Below are positions 47,124 to 59,307 of a stretch of DNA of 62,000 bases, in pieces (the stretch's first letter is position 1; every line of letters starts with the position of its first letter). The stretch comes from Gnetum montanum (taxonomy: Eukaryota; Streptophyta; Gnetopsida; Gnetales; Gnetaceae): contig MNCI01008012.1 in assembly GCA_015680685.1 (NCBI GenBank), positions 1,070 to 63,069 on the forward strand, read 5' to 3'. The notes beneath the pieces were generated by a model. It had not been told where the DNA came from. It saw only the letters and a list, made by a program, of their open reading frames with translations, and searched no databases. The position numbers and the translations under genes were made by a program.

Positions 47124-48637
47124 ATGGAGGGGACTTCTTACACAAATCCACCCATGTTCAATCGATTCAACTTCATGTATTTGAAAGCTAGAATGCAAGG
47201 GTTCTTTGAATCCATGGAGTTTGAACTCAGGGATTCAATCTTGAAAGGCTACATTCCACCCATCGACGGCACCATTGGCATCATCAAGCATCACAACAAA
47301 TGGTCATAAGAAGCAAAGGATAAGTCCATGTTTGATTCAAAAGAAAAAAATTGTTTATGTTGTGCATTGAATAAATATGAATTCAATAGGATAGTAGGAT
47401 GTAAAACGGCCAAAGAAATTTGGCAAACTTTAGAAGCTACTTATGAAGGAACCTTTGTCATTAAGCAATCAAAATTATTAGTCTTGCAAAGTGAATATGA
47501 TAAACTCAAAATGTGAGAAGGTGAGAAAATTAAGGATTATTTTTCTAGAGCTAATGATCTTGTTGTACCCATTAGAGGAACAAGGAAGGACTTGCCTAAA
47601 AGAAATGTCATCATAAAAATGATCAAAACTCTAAAATTTGAGTTCAGACCTAAAGTCACAACCATGGAGAAAATTAAAGATTTCTCAACTCTAATATTTG
47701 AGGGACTTCAAAGTGCTCTCATTGCCTATGAAATAAATCTCATAAGTGAAGGAGCAATTCAAGAAAAACCTATAGACTACCTCCAAGGAGAAGGAGGATA
47801 ATGAGCATGATGAGGGTAATGAAGATGAGATTGATCTTCTCTCAAGAAAACTACAAAAATTTCTTATAAGAAGAAACAAAGGAACATCTTAGCAAAAATG
47901 AAGACAAAATTTCTTCAAAGGTAGAGAAAGAGATAGAAATTTTTTAAATTCTTCTAATCTAGATTTTTCTTCTATAGAGTGTTGGATTTGTGGAGGAAGA
48001 GGTCGTATGGCCTTTGAATGTTTTAGTGGTCCAAATGATAGAAACGTTTAGCCAAAGAATAGATCTAATGATGAGGAACTAGAAAAGACAAAATTTTATA
48101 CAAGTTGGGATGACAGTGAGGAAAGTGAAGAAAAAGCATGTAATTCTCCTAAAGACTCTCATCTCATTTGCATGGCACTTACTAATGAATCCTCCTCACA
48201 TATGGTTGAATAACATGGTAAGTGTAATGAGAGGTATAGTGAATTTAAAGAAGAAATTTTTCTATTACATCATTTGATTAAGAAGGCAAAGAAACTAGTA
48301 CTTTGTAAGTTAAATGTTATTCATGTTGAAACGAAAGAAGAGATCTTAGACATAAAACCTGAGATTCAACCAGTAACCTCTTGTAACAAGGATTGCAACA
48401 AGATTCAAGATGAGGAGATTCTCAAAAATTAGCCAAAACATTTAGAGGAAGAAACACTTGAAGTTCCAAGCTTAAAGTCAAGCATAGCAAGGTTTGATGA
48501 TTCTGACCATAAGGTTGAAACTACTTCTATATGTAAAAATTATGGTTTTATGAAAACTCCTAATTATGATGATCAAAATAAGATTAATACTTGGTCTTTT
48601 CAAAAGGGGGTTGGTAAGAAAATTATGTAGGTACCAA
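47124..48637 (+). pseudogene. gag: gag of element F (Copia, UBN2 type)
   Basis: The frame from MEGTSYTNPPMFNRFNFMYL runs about 225 codons with only two stops (47307, 47514): LKARMQGFFESMEFELRD, CKTAKEIWQTLEATYEGT, KLLVLQSEYDKLKM and EGEKIKDYFSRANDL. These are the conserved Copia Gag core. Near 47980 is a zinc-knuckle relic CWICGGRGRMAFECF, with the His of CX2CX4HX4C replaced by Ala. An acidic/Ser segment (FYTSWDDSEESEEKA) follows, as in long-gag Copia lineages such as SIRE. Cut by element G. Confidence 0.8.
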
Positions 48638-48642
48638 TAAGT
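48608..48642 (+). repeat. Left copy of 35-bp flank duplicated around element G
   Basis: Element F sequence starting GGGTTGGTAAG and ending CAATAAGT recurs at 54841-54875 with two A/G differences. The last five bases, TAAGT, also occur in G's LTR at the join, so the junction has 5-bp microhomology. Confidence 0.8.
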
Positions 48643-49222
48643 GTGATGAGCATCCATCCTTAATCATCTGTGTGCATCTTGGACCTCATGTACTACTTCT
48701 AGGATTACGGAGCGCATATTACTTGAGCACTCCTAGATACGCTATTGGGTTACCAAGTAGTTACACTTTAATGTTCATGATTAAGCTATACTCATTCCAC
48801 ATTTAATAATAGGAATAGTAAATGATGATAAAGAAATATTAATGAAGAAAACAATAAATAACAATTAACAATTAAAGTAATTAAAAGCTGAAGGAATTCT
48901 GCAATGATGGAGTAATCTCGATCTTTATTGATGATCATGTACGTGTCCAAGTACATCGCACTTGAATAAAGGTTCCATACAATTAAAATCATCACACTGC
49001 AAGCATGCACTAGGGAAAAAACTAAAATGAATTAAAAATTGGCAAAAAGATTCTACTCTAATACTTTCCAACTCCTTTTCTTTTCTTGTGTGTCTGAATG
49101 TGTATATATAGGCTTACACAGAAATCATGATATCGTGTATTCGATATGATTATCCAGGCTATGATATCACATACCCAATATTGAGGATCTGATATAGGGG
49201 CTTGGCAAACCATGATTCATCA
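48638..49222 (-). repeat. 3' LTR of element G, truncated
   Basis: 585 bp. Matches 54256-54840. U3 GATATC-type words lie at 49135-49195 (GATATCGTG, CGATATGAT, CAATATTGAG). In element orientation it starts TGATGAATCATGG after a TCATGGGGGTA tract. Confidence 0.85.
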
Positions 49223-49404
49223 TACCCCCATGACTAAATAACAACTCATCCTCAAGTTAGAAAAAATGAGAACAAGTTCAATTGATTATACAATGGATAG
49301 GTATGGGATTATTGACTAACTAGGGATTACTCATGCTATAGTGTGGGATTGAAAAAAATAAAATTAGGACATAGAGACAAAATTACAAAAAGCAAAACTG
49401 GTTG

Positions 49405-50955
49405 GAACTCATATGGTTCCTGGTGATGGTGGCTCCTCCATGGGTCTCTTCCCCTTATCTTATGCTCTAGGCTTTGGAAATGGATGTCTCTAAAGGAGGG
49501 TTTGGATCTTTTCTTCTTCAGTCTGTGGATCCTATGCCATCCATGCTGATCCTCCAATGTTAGATGGAGTCAGCACCTACCATGGGCATGGTAGTTGCGG
49601 GAACATCTGATTAGCCTTGACATACTAAGCCATAAACAGTTGTCATTTCTTTTCATAGGCTCTGGCTTTGTCCTTGTATTCTTGGTAGTCCATAAACTGT
49701 TAAGCCAAATCCACTGCGACATCCTTCTATCCTTGGTAGTTTGTCTTGACCACCTCTAATTTAGAATTTTCTACTTCTAATCTCTATAATATTTTCTTAT
49801 GTTCAGCAAATTCTGTCTCATATTTAGGGTAGGTGGTTGCTACCTGTTTCTCTAATTCTATCCTTGGGCATCCTGATATCAACATGGCTAAGTTGGCATA
49901 CCGCATATTTGCCAACTTCATGTATTCTATGAGATCTTGTATTTGCAGGTCCCAACTTTTTAGTTCTACTTGGTGGACGAAGGCATAAGTATCCAATATG
50001 GGCTACTAATCAACATTTTGAGCACTGAGTGTGTTAATATGGGCTTTGTCCATATGGATTTCTTTTTCAATCACCTATTTGTACATCCCCACCTGATCCC
50101 TAAAATGTTCTTTGAGCTTCTCATGTCACTTGGCCTCATTCTGCCACACACTTATTTCAATCTTTGTCTTTTGATGGATCGTGCGTAGCTCCTCCATTGA
50201 GAGGGTTCTATTTTCTCTAGCCAAGCAATTAAGATCTTGGTTGAGCCTTATTAATTAATCTCATAATTGTGAAAAAATTTCCTTAAGAACATTCTTTTTT
50301 TTCTACTGTAGTCAACTAAAGATTTCAGTAACGAGGCATTTATTTTCTTCTTGTGAGGCCTTGAGTGCTTTGGAATGTACATACGTTTGAGCTTATGCCT
50401 TAGAAGCATCCCAATCAGCCTTCTCTTTTTCCTTAGCCACTTTTTTATTCTCTGCTAGCAATTTAGTTAGCTACTCTATCTAAAAGGATTCTAGCTGGTC
50501 TGTAGGGATGAATTTGGATAGATCCCACTATGCAACTTGGAGGATGACGAGCTTTTCTTGGATTCTTTCTAACTCCTCCTCTACATGATCATCCCTAACC
50601 TCTACCATGAATAAATTCCCTTTTGTAGAGATGAGGTTTGACTGTGTTATCGCGACATCCTGAGGGATGTCAAATAAGGACATCATCACTTGTCTTTTCT
50701 GCAACAACCAATCTAGAACATCCTCATGATCTACAGGAGTCATTAAGGGACCGACCAAGGTTTCAACATCACGTGCTCTAGTAAAATCTACCAGTGGAAC
50801 AATAAGGACATTAAATGATTCTTTTATGTGGTCTGTAACCACTTCTACTACTCCTGCTGCATCTTGATGTTGCATGACCACTACTGTAGTGCCTTCACCA
50901 GTTTCTAGTTACACTTGAAAGGATGCAACATTTCCAGAGATCTTTTGTGACCAGT
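49405..50955 (-). pseudogene. ORF2 fragment of element G
   Basis: C-terminal coiled-coil half of the ORF2 seen in C: MVMQHQDAAGVVEVVTDHIK, TSLFDIPQDV, HVEEELERIQEKLVILQVA, then LQIQDLIEYMKLANMRYANL and LEKQVATTYPKYETEF. Frame is kept from 50881 to 49784. At several positions where C has TAG, G has CAG (Gln), which shows the mutation direction in C. Ends with a PMEEPPSPGT tail. N-terminal PF20167-like part missing. Confidence 0.7.
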
Positions 50956-51394
50956 GTGATTCTCTTTTATTTTCTTCTTTTAGATGCTTTGGCATTTGGT
51001 CCTTTCCAAATGTGAACCGAAGAAGCTACCAACCTTCAGGCATGGATGCATGTCTTTCTAGTGGGATCTCCAAAACAACATTGACTTTCTTTATTGAGTT
51101 CCTTTATTTCTCTTACTCCCATTTTTCATTAGATCTATAGGGATTTTAGTACAATGAGGCTACATGATAGCACCTACAGATTTCACCAAAGAGAATCCAC
51201 AAGTCCCTTTGATTTCACCAATGAGCACAAAATTACTTTAAGTTTTAATGATGGAAAGAATATCATTATACCCAAAGTAGAACCTCTTATTAATAGAATG
51301 GATGGATGGATGTTGTGGGCTCACTGTCCAAATAATTAATTACTCATGACTTTATAACATAGAATACACCTCAACCGAGAAGTTACATGAGTAT

Positions 51395-51400
51395 TTTATT
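51395..51400 (-). terminator. Poly(A)-signal-like AATAAA after gag (element G)
   Basis: Same conserved block as in B and C, directly downstream of the gag end. Confidence 0.45.
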
Positions 51401-51519
51401 CACAGATGAGATTACCCTAAAAAAGATAAAACAACAAATTGGAAATGAAAAAATAGAAAATAAAAAATTGTAAAATTAGAGAGAAGAAAAAACATTTACT
51501 AATTCTGCTTGTTAGACTG

Positions 51520-53842
51520 GAGGACATGTCCCATAATTAAAATTTTTGGCATGGCTAGAATTAATAAATGGAAAACACGGATCCATGCATATTGGAAATA
51601 TTGGAGTCTTGTAATATTCAAACCACTGGATGTATTTTGATGTGGTGGATGGAATGTACCCAAATTGGGGTTCACACACTTAATTAAAGTTGGCATAGTG
51701 GGGCAAATTATAAGATGTGGTCATGTGATAAGTAGTTGACCCACTATGACAACCTTGACTGTAAAATGGTATGCAAGGATCGATATGTCTCCACATATGG
51801 TTATATTCATTAGACCACATGGTTTTTGGACTATTGATTGCTGGTCCTAATATGGTAACACGAGGTGTTGAGTTTGAGGAGAAAGATGCACCACAACGTT
51901 GGACTTGTGTTGAGTTGGTGGATGCAGTAGGTTCAGAACCATGCTATCTCTTTCTATGGTCATGCCTAAAGAAAGGATGCTTTCAATGTTTTGGATGACC
52001 TCCACTGCTATTGATAATAGCAGCATAGGTAATGTTCGTGGATTGGTGCTGTGGTGCAAAAACTTCTAGCATAGTTGGCAACAACGTAGAAGGAGGTGAA
52101 AGATGAGAATATGGAGGTTGAGGAGAAGCGTAAGGCACATGAGGTGGTGATCTTGTTGGAGAGGGCATGGGTGGATAGTACTCAAGAGAATGATAATGAT
52201 GAGGTGAAGTAGAGGATGTTGATCTAGTTGAAGAAATAGGGTGTTCAACATAATAAATGTTTGATGTTAGGACATACAAAGGGTATGGTCCATTTGGCGG
52301 TGGCCTACCCCACAATTGGGGCTTTTTACGCTATGGTTGAACCTGGTATTTCTTATGAAATCTAGATGTAGCATTCCTCCCCAATGCTTATGTAAATGTG
52401 ACAAGAGTAGGCATTGGCCTTTGGGATGATTATACAGGCAAACATTACAATGATACAAGCAATTTGTAGTTGATCTTCTATTCTTATTTTCCTCAACCCT
52501 TTGTTCTGATTGTTGTGTGGTGTCTTGTCCTATTTCTTGATTCGGCATAGTTCTACCTCTAATAATGTTGGCATATTCTTCACATTTTTCATGTACCCAT
52601 TCTATCATCTTACTTATCCTTGTATCAATTTCATCTAGTGATTGTAGTATTGGCAAAGATGATTCCACCTCCTTGAGGTGAGTTGATTTCTCCTCTTTAT
52701 GATCATGGACATTTTCTAGTTTGAAATTGTGGTCCTGTTCAAAGCTTTCAACATTCTCCCATTTAGCTATTTCTCCTTCTTCTTTTGCTACCCACTTGAT
52801 AAGCTCTTGGAATTGGTGGGTTCATAGCTCATATAGTTCACCTAGGGCATACATGCCCAGTGTCTCCCTTGTTTCATTATGAAGCCCATCCATGATGTGA
52901 TACATTAGCCTTTCCTTGGAGAACCCATGGCCTGGGAAATTTTTTAACAACGAATAGAATCTTTCTATGGCCATGTCCAAGGGTTCATGTTGCCCCTATT
53001 TCCATCCTTAGATTTGTCTCCTCAAGGCTGACACTCTTGCATAGGTTTGATATCTTTCATTGAAGATTTCTACCATTGCTAGCTAATGTCAAATTGATTT
53101 TGGTTTTAAGGACCTGTACCATACTTTTGCTTGGCCAACAAGTGTCATAGGAAAGAGCTTAAGTTTTTGCCACCCATTATCAATATTGTTCCATACACAT
53201 GCATCATGAAAGGCTTGTAGATGATGTTGTAGATCTAAATCATAGCCACCTAAAAACTTGGGAAAGTTATTTAAATCAAGCCTGGGTAAACGACTTTCCT
53301 TGCGATGCCTATGGGATATTTGAAAAATCTCTTGTATATGCATTAGGCTATTAGTGGCTAATAAGGGTTCATCTTCACTAGGTAGGTTATGAAATTGTTA
53401 GTTGGAACAATGTTTTCTTTGTTCATGTTGGCATTCCTAACTTTTCCTGTGGGCTTAATTTTCCTTCTATGCTGACCCCTTGAAAGATGGTCATCTATGC
53501 CATGACCTAACATCGAAGGAGTAGAGGAAGAGGAAGAACTGGAAGACTTGTCATGACTTTTGTAAGTCTTCCAATCATCCCTAGATAACTTCTTGTTAAT
53601 TATTGAGAAGGTCCTAGGCCTTATAGGCTCCCCCCTATTCTATGGGATGTCCCATCCTTACTAGAGGTGTCAGAGTTGAATGACAAGAGTCCTTGAGTAC
53701 CATTGGGGTATTCATGAATATAGGGGATCCCTTCATAGGATTGAGTACTCCAAACTTCATCTTCATCATCATATAATTCATTGGTTCTCCAATGAATTGC
53801 TTCACTAGTTTTTGCATTAGCATAGTCTTATGAGAGAGACAT
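51520..53842 (-). pseudogene. gag: Decayed gag of element G
   Basis: ATG at 53842. Core 53343-53089: LPRLDLNNFPKFLGGYDLDL, QHHLQAFHDACVWNNID and KVWYRSLKPKSI. The complete variant knuckle CNVCLYNHPKGQC lies near 52440. The tail EVFAPQHQSTNITYA is near 52060. Stops and frameshifts interrupt it. Gag role as in element A. Confidence 0.75.
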
Positions 53843-53956
53843 TATTGTGAATTGTGTGTGACTTATTTGCAATTACTTTCTTTCTAAAAGATATATCATC
53901 AAGGCTTTGTTATAGTGATCTTGGATGATGTAACTAATCTAAATAACTAGCACCAT

Positions 53957-53974
53957 TCCCTAGTAATGGCATAA
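53957..53974 (-). promoter_or_regulatory. Primer-binding site of element G
   Basis: The complement reads TATGCCATTACTAGGGA, a degraded tRNA-Asp type PBS just inside the 5' LTR. Confidence 0.6.
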
Positions 53975-53975
53975 A

Positions 53976-54840
53976 TGATCAATGGCTAGGTAGCCATACA
54001 CTCAACCATATGAATATTAGCATTCATGCATGATCTAGTCAAACTCTGCCTACAGACTAGTTGTGGTATCTAGATAGTTACATATTGATCGCAATTTGTT
54101 ATCTTCCCACCTAGACTAGTATTTACTTGGTCACGTATGGTTTAGTCTAGAGTGAGGCAAATGATGTGATCCTAAACTAGTGCTACTCCTAGAGATAATG
54201 GAAAATAATCTTGTTTTAAGCTAATAGAAGATGAGAAAGAAAATCTAAACTAGCCTAAGTACGATGAGCACTTGTCCTTAATTATCCGTGCACATCTTGG
54301 ACCTCATGTACTACTTCTGGGATTACCAAGTGCATATTACTTAAGCACTCCTAGATATGCTACTGGGTTACCAAGTAGTTACACTTAAATGTTCATGATT
54401 AAGTCATACTCATTACACATTTAATAGTAGGAATAATAAATGATGATAAGGAAATATTAACAAAGAAAATAATAAATAACAATTAATAATGAAAGTAATT
54501 AAAAGCTGAGTGAATGCTGTAGTGATGGAGTAAGCTCAATCTTTATTATCGATCATGTGCATGTCCAAGTATGTCACACTCGAATAAAGGTTTCATACAA
54601 TTACAATCATCACACTATGGACATTCACTGGGGAAAGAACTAAAATGAATTGAAAACTGGCAAAAAGACTCTACTCTAACACTTTCCAACTCCTTTTCTT
54701 TTCTTGTGTGTCTGAATGTGTATTTATAAGCTTACACAGGAATCACGACATCGTGTATTTGATATTGTTATCCAGGCTGTGATATTATGTACCCGATATT
54801 GAGGATCCGATATCGGGGCTTGGAAAACCACGATTCATTA
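53976..54840 (-). repeat. 5' LTR of element G
   Basis: 865 bp. In element orientation it starts TAATGAATCGTGG and ends ATTGATCA. GATATC-type U3 words (CGATATCGG, CGATATTGAGG) lie near 54790-54815; TATA near 54721-54730. Confidence 0.85.
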
Positions 54841-56976
54841 GGGTTGGTAAGGAAATTGTGTAGGTACCAATAAGTAAGAATGAAGAAAAGTGGAACTTCA
54901 AAAATAATGCAGAAATTGATTCAAAGTTTTATCACAAGGAAAATAAACAAATAGAGATATGACATACACGATCTAATGAAAGAGAACCTAAGGATGAGAA
55001 GGTACTTCATGATAGGGGACGTCATCTCAAACTACATTGATCTTCTTAATTTATCAACAAGCAAGGTAAGTCATGGTAAGCCTCTATCTCTTTGATTACT
55101 AGTTAATTAGCATAGTGTAAATTATCCATGAATTATAAATGTGGAATAAATGTCTAGAGCATTTCTTCATGATATTTATTGGTTTTCTAAAGATGTATAA
55201 TAACTCTTGTAATAATCTCCCTTGGTTTGATTTCTAATCTTGCTCAATCTGAAATACTTGTGATGATCTGTTTCTATGCTCATAGTTTTTGGAATGATTT
55301 TTTCCATTTATAAAATGAGACAAAACTCTATCAATATTGCTGGTTGAAGATCTAGCTCTCCATAATTAAGCTTAATGTTGATCTATAGTTATAGTGTGTT
55401 TGTGATTTTTGTATGTTGATCTGAAAAGCCCCAGATAAGTAACACATATGTAGGGGGATCCTACATATAGATCATCTTAGAGGTCATCAATTTAGGGGGA
55501 GTCCATGAAGAATTTAGCCCAAATTTGCAATGAGAAAGGAAGGTCCACAAGAGGTATTTTCCACTTAATGGGATAGCAAAATCTTGAATAATTGTTTGGT
55601 ACATATGAGGACTTTCAAAAGAATTTAACAATATATGGATACTTAATTAGCATCAATTGTTTTTAAGTGGTTTTATTGCCTTATTCAAAAGGGAAAATAT
55701 TCATGCCTATTATATTCAATATAAAAATTCATGGCTTTTATATTCTATCGATGATTTCTTTTGGTTAAAACTAGAATTTCTGATGCCATTATTTCTGTTA
55801 GACTAGCTTCTTTTTTTCTTGTGATGATCTATCTCTGGTCCTTAATGTTGGTCCTTATGGATTTTGAACTGATAGCCCACCTATGTGATGTTCAATCATA
55901 AGCTTAAGCATGAAGTATCTATTTTTATAAAACAAGTAGTTGATATTATGAGCAAGGCCATGATTTTTTTGGGGTATTTTTGCTTTCGATTGATTCATCC
56001 ATTAAATAATTTACTTTGAGATGTAGAATTTGGAATTTGGCATGGCTGGTTTCAAGTTGAAGATTGATATATGCTCATTTACCAAGATGAAATATCTATA
56101 CTAATTTATTTTGAAAATAGATTACTTGCTCTTTACCATTCACACTTCACTTCAAGCTTAAATATTGGTTGAAAAACTTAGACCAGTTCTTGATATATGT
56201 GTGGTGAAACTTTCTTACTTTTCTCTTTATGTGATACTATATGGAAAATCTATTTCTACATGCTCTATCTTTGATATTTTATATTTATTGACTATTTTTA
56301 CATGATCATATTTGAGGAGCGAATTTCAAGAAGTGTATGAATGTATATTTCTTAACATGTGTTATTTGAATGTTGCATTACCTTGAATAAACAATGGAGT
56401 ATGCATGTCTCACTCATAACTTTAATCCTTAAAATTGATTGTAAATGATTCTTATCAAATTAATTGCAGCTCCTTGTTTTAACCTCAAAAGAGTAGTTTT
56501 CAATTTTTACAATCCTACGTTAAGTGGAGAATGTAGTCCATTACATTATAAGCAATACCATGATTACTCTATGGGTATCCATTATGAAGTTGTATGTCTA
56601 CATTTATCTTAGCATAAAGATATGCCCATTTGCTAATGTTTTCTAATAGTGACAATTATTTGCATTCCAAGAACCTTGCACTACTAATGACTTATTGTTT
56701 TAGAGAGAAGTACCTGCTCTTGTAGCATTTGGAGCTCCTATTAATGGACCTAATAAATACATACACGCTATATCCTTTTAGTATTATGATACTTGACTCT
56801 CCATAATATGTGAATTATAATATATGGTTATTATTATTATTTTCTATATTTCTATGAAAGTTTATGCATCTTATCCTTTTTGTTGCTATTCAAAAAGGTG
56901 GAGAGTAGTATGGATATATTTGCATGATCACTAATCCATTTTCTTAAGTTTTGAACATCACCAAAAAGGAGAAGCA
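54841..56976 (+). other. 3' interior of element F, non-coding
   Basis: Begins with the right copy of the 35-bp duplication (54841-54875), then a short stretch continuing gag-like sequence. About 2 kb of AT-rich sequence follows with no integrase, RT or RNase H motif in any frame. It ends at the polypurine tract AAAAAGGAGAAGCA. Confidence 0.6.
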
Positions 56977-58215
56977 TGTGAACCTTTTGGTTTGCTCAAA
57001 ACAGTAAGTAAAATGGAGACAAAAGTTTTTTATATGGTTATTTTGTTTGTAGGACTACATACACAAGAAACAAAGATGAGCTAAAGAAGACAAAGAACAA
57101 ACTATCCTAGATCTCAAAGGAGGAGTTCATCCACATGTCTTCAAACAAACATGCAAAGAAGAAGGACAAGGACCTGATATTGTACAAGCAAAGTAGACAT
57201 CATTAAATCATACAGAAGATCAAGATTGTGAACAAGGAAGGATGCATTCATCATACAAGAGAAGATGAAGAAATATGTCTCTGGGAAGCAACAAACATCT
57301 TGGAAAATTTTGGGTGAACTTTAAGAAAATTTAGAAAGACACCTTTAGAAATAGCAAGACATCTTTCTCCACCCAAAGAAGTCTTTCATGAGGCAAAGAT
57401 GTCTTTCGAGAATTCTGACCAAACATAGAAAAACATCTTCCAATGAGCAAATATGTTTTCCAAAGTATAAACTTCAGAAATATCTCCTTCAAGAAACAAA
57501 CACATCTTTCCAAATTTGAAGCCAAATTCAAAGATATGTCTTAGGCATGAGAAAGACATCTCCCACAACTATTAGTGACCATTAGCTAGCCATTGCATGA
57601 GTTTCAAGAAATATTTAGCAATACAATAGCTATAAGAAGAGTTCATGTGCATTGGGAAATGTGTAAGCCTTATTGTAATCATTGTACAATCATTTGTAAT
57701 CATTGAATTCTCTATTGCCCTTCGTTATCTTATCATTTTTGGATTGTAAAGTCTGTTGTATCTAATTGTACAAGGATCAGCAAGTTCAGTTGCAATCTTT
57801 TCTTGTAATTCTTATTCTTGTTGTCTTGCGAGGTTGATGTGCTTGAGCTTGTTAGGATCCTACAACATTGAGTTGTTGGTGCTATGGTACAACACTCTAG
57901 TGCAAAGCTCAATATTGTAAAGGTTATGGAAGCCTTAAAACCACACCTAACAAGACCTTATGGGGTTAAGTGATTGGTGCTCTGGTACAACACTCTAGAA
58001 CAAGGCTTAATGACTATACATGAACTGCACCCTTCAACCATAATTTGAGAGCAACAAAGTTTGGAGGTGTGCTTGCGATCTACCATCTGAGTGTGGAGTA
58101 CCCAAGTTGGGGAACCATGTATTTTTTGTGTGTGTGCTTTGTTTGTTTAATTTTTGATGTAGGAAACTTATTCATCCCACTCCCAATGCCCCCCCTCTAA
58201 GTTTAACAATCCATA
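56977..58215 (+). repeat. 3' LTR of element F
   Basis: 1239 bp, homologous to 45852-47069, starting TGTGAACCTT and ending CAATCCATA before TSD CATAA. It shows the same GACATCTT-rich U3. Antisense ORFs at 57331-57568 are artefacts. Confidence 0.9.
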
Positions 58216-58220
58216 CATAA

Positions 58221-58294
58221 TTCTTGAATTCTTGAATGAAAAATCCCAAACATATTCAAGAGTGTCTAATCTATGAAAATAAATCCAAGGTTGG
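58221..58294 (+). pseudogene. gag: gag of element E, continuation
   Basis: EFLNEKSQTYSRVSNL followed by IQG matches A's ELFNNKYQTYSRVSNLRKQIQGW, directly continuing the part interrupted at 45851. Cut at 58294 by element H. Confidence 0.75.
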
Positions 58295-59149
58295 TAATGA
58301 GTCATGATTTTAGTAGTTTTGATATCGAATACCCAATTTCACAGCCCAAGATGCGATGTCAAATATTTGATATCGTAGGGTATATGTCCACCTATAAATA
58401 TAGTGCTTGGGCTCACAATTTTCATAAATTTTTTATAGATTTTGCCATAAATAGTGAAGCTCTTACAATTTGTTTTCTTCAAAAAATAGAATATTTTTTA
58501 AGTGCCCACAGCAAAATTCTAAGTGTGTGCAGATCTTTATTCAAACACTAATGTACCTAAGCACAGTAGTGTGACGGGAATAAAAATGAACCCTTTTGAT
58601 CATCTTGCGAGCACTAAGAATAGATTAATGTTTCCTTGATACATTTACTATTCATGTATTTTATTTTTATGCACTTCACTTTAATGCACTTTAATTAAGA
58701 GATTAGTTTCTAGTTGTTAATGAACATAAGCACAACTACTTCACACATACGTGTAGCTCTTGGTAACCTGGAAACACTTAACATTTGGTAGTCCAATAGT
58801 GCTATACATGTTCAAGATGTGTCTAGAAAGTGGGAACGAGTACTTGTGTTAGGCTAGTTAGGCAGTACATGAATTAGATCTTAAATTACTCTACATTTCC
58901 TTCTTGTTGTAGGTGATTAAACTTAAAAAATATAAAATGATAAAAATCATATACCTTAGTTACACTTAAACCATACTCTTGAGCTTCACGGGTGTATTTG
59001 GGAAAACAACAAATATTATCAACATCCATTTCACTTCTTAGAGGAACTAGCACACTCAAGAACTATAGGTCCACGAAATTTGACTAGATCACGTGTAAAC
59101 ATCTTAGTGATTCATATGGTTGGGCATAGGGGTGCCTCATCACTCATCA
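58295..59149 (+). repeat. 5' LTR of element H
   Basis: 855 bp, starting TAATGAGTCATG (TGATGAG with one change) and ending CTCATCA. U3 GATATC words at 58320-58378. CTATAAATATAGTGC near 58394-58408. The U5 end ATGGTTGGGCATAGGGGTGC is shared with A-C. Confidence 0.88.
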
Positions 59150-59150
59150 T

Positions 59151-59168
59151 TGGTGCCATTTCCAGGGA
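59151..59168 (+). promoter_or_regulatory. Primer-binding site of element H
   Basis: TGGTGCCATTTCCAGGGA, tRNA-Asp type, one base after the LTR. Confidence 0.8.
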
Positions 59169-59307
59169 CCTTTTTGTTGTTTCATACACTATCTAGGATT
59201 TAGTGAAAATTATTCAAATCATTGGAACAAACCTTAGCATCATATCACATCTTAAGATTACTACAACAAATTTAAAAAGCACATTATGTTTTATTTTATA
59301 ATATAAA

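Larger units (their letters stand above)
48638..54840 (-). mobile_element. Element G: gag + ORF2 element with 5'-end-deleted left LTR, inserted in F
   Basis: Minus strand. The full 5' LTR is on the right (53976-54840) and the 3' LTR on the left (48638-49222) lacks about 280-310 bp of its end. Between them are gag, an AATAAA block and the C-terminal part of ORF2. Compared with B and C the internal promoter, conserved block and ORF2 N-terminus are deleted (join near 51000, where ORF2 sequence meets GAAGCTACCAACC spacer). No pol. Confidence 0.85.
45852..58215 (+). mobile_element. Element F: Copia-type LTR retrotransposon, gag only, hosting G
   Basis: LTRs 45852-47069 and 56977-58215 with a perfect 5-bp duplication CATAA (45847-45851 and 58216-58220). 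The PBS matches the initiator-Met type used by many Copia elements. The polypurine tract before the 3' LTR is AAAAAGGAGAAGCA. gag is of the UBN2/Copia type with a zinc-knuckle relic. Neither side of the G insertion contains integrase or RT motifs, so F looks non-autonomous or deleted for pol. Without G it would be about 6.2 kb. Confidence 0.9.
44106..58294 (+). mobile_element. Element E: gypsy-type element, split by F and cut by H
   Basis: 5' LTR 44106-44940, PBS, then gag until 45851, where Copia element F is inserted. The same gag frame region resumes at 58221 and is cut again at 58294 by element H. The remainder of E, if present, lies beyond the window. It is the oldest member of the nest by insertion order. 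Confidence 0.8.
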
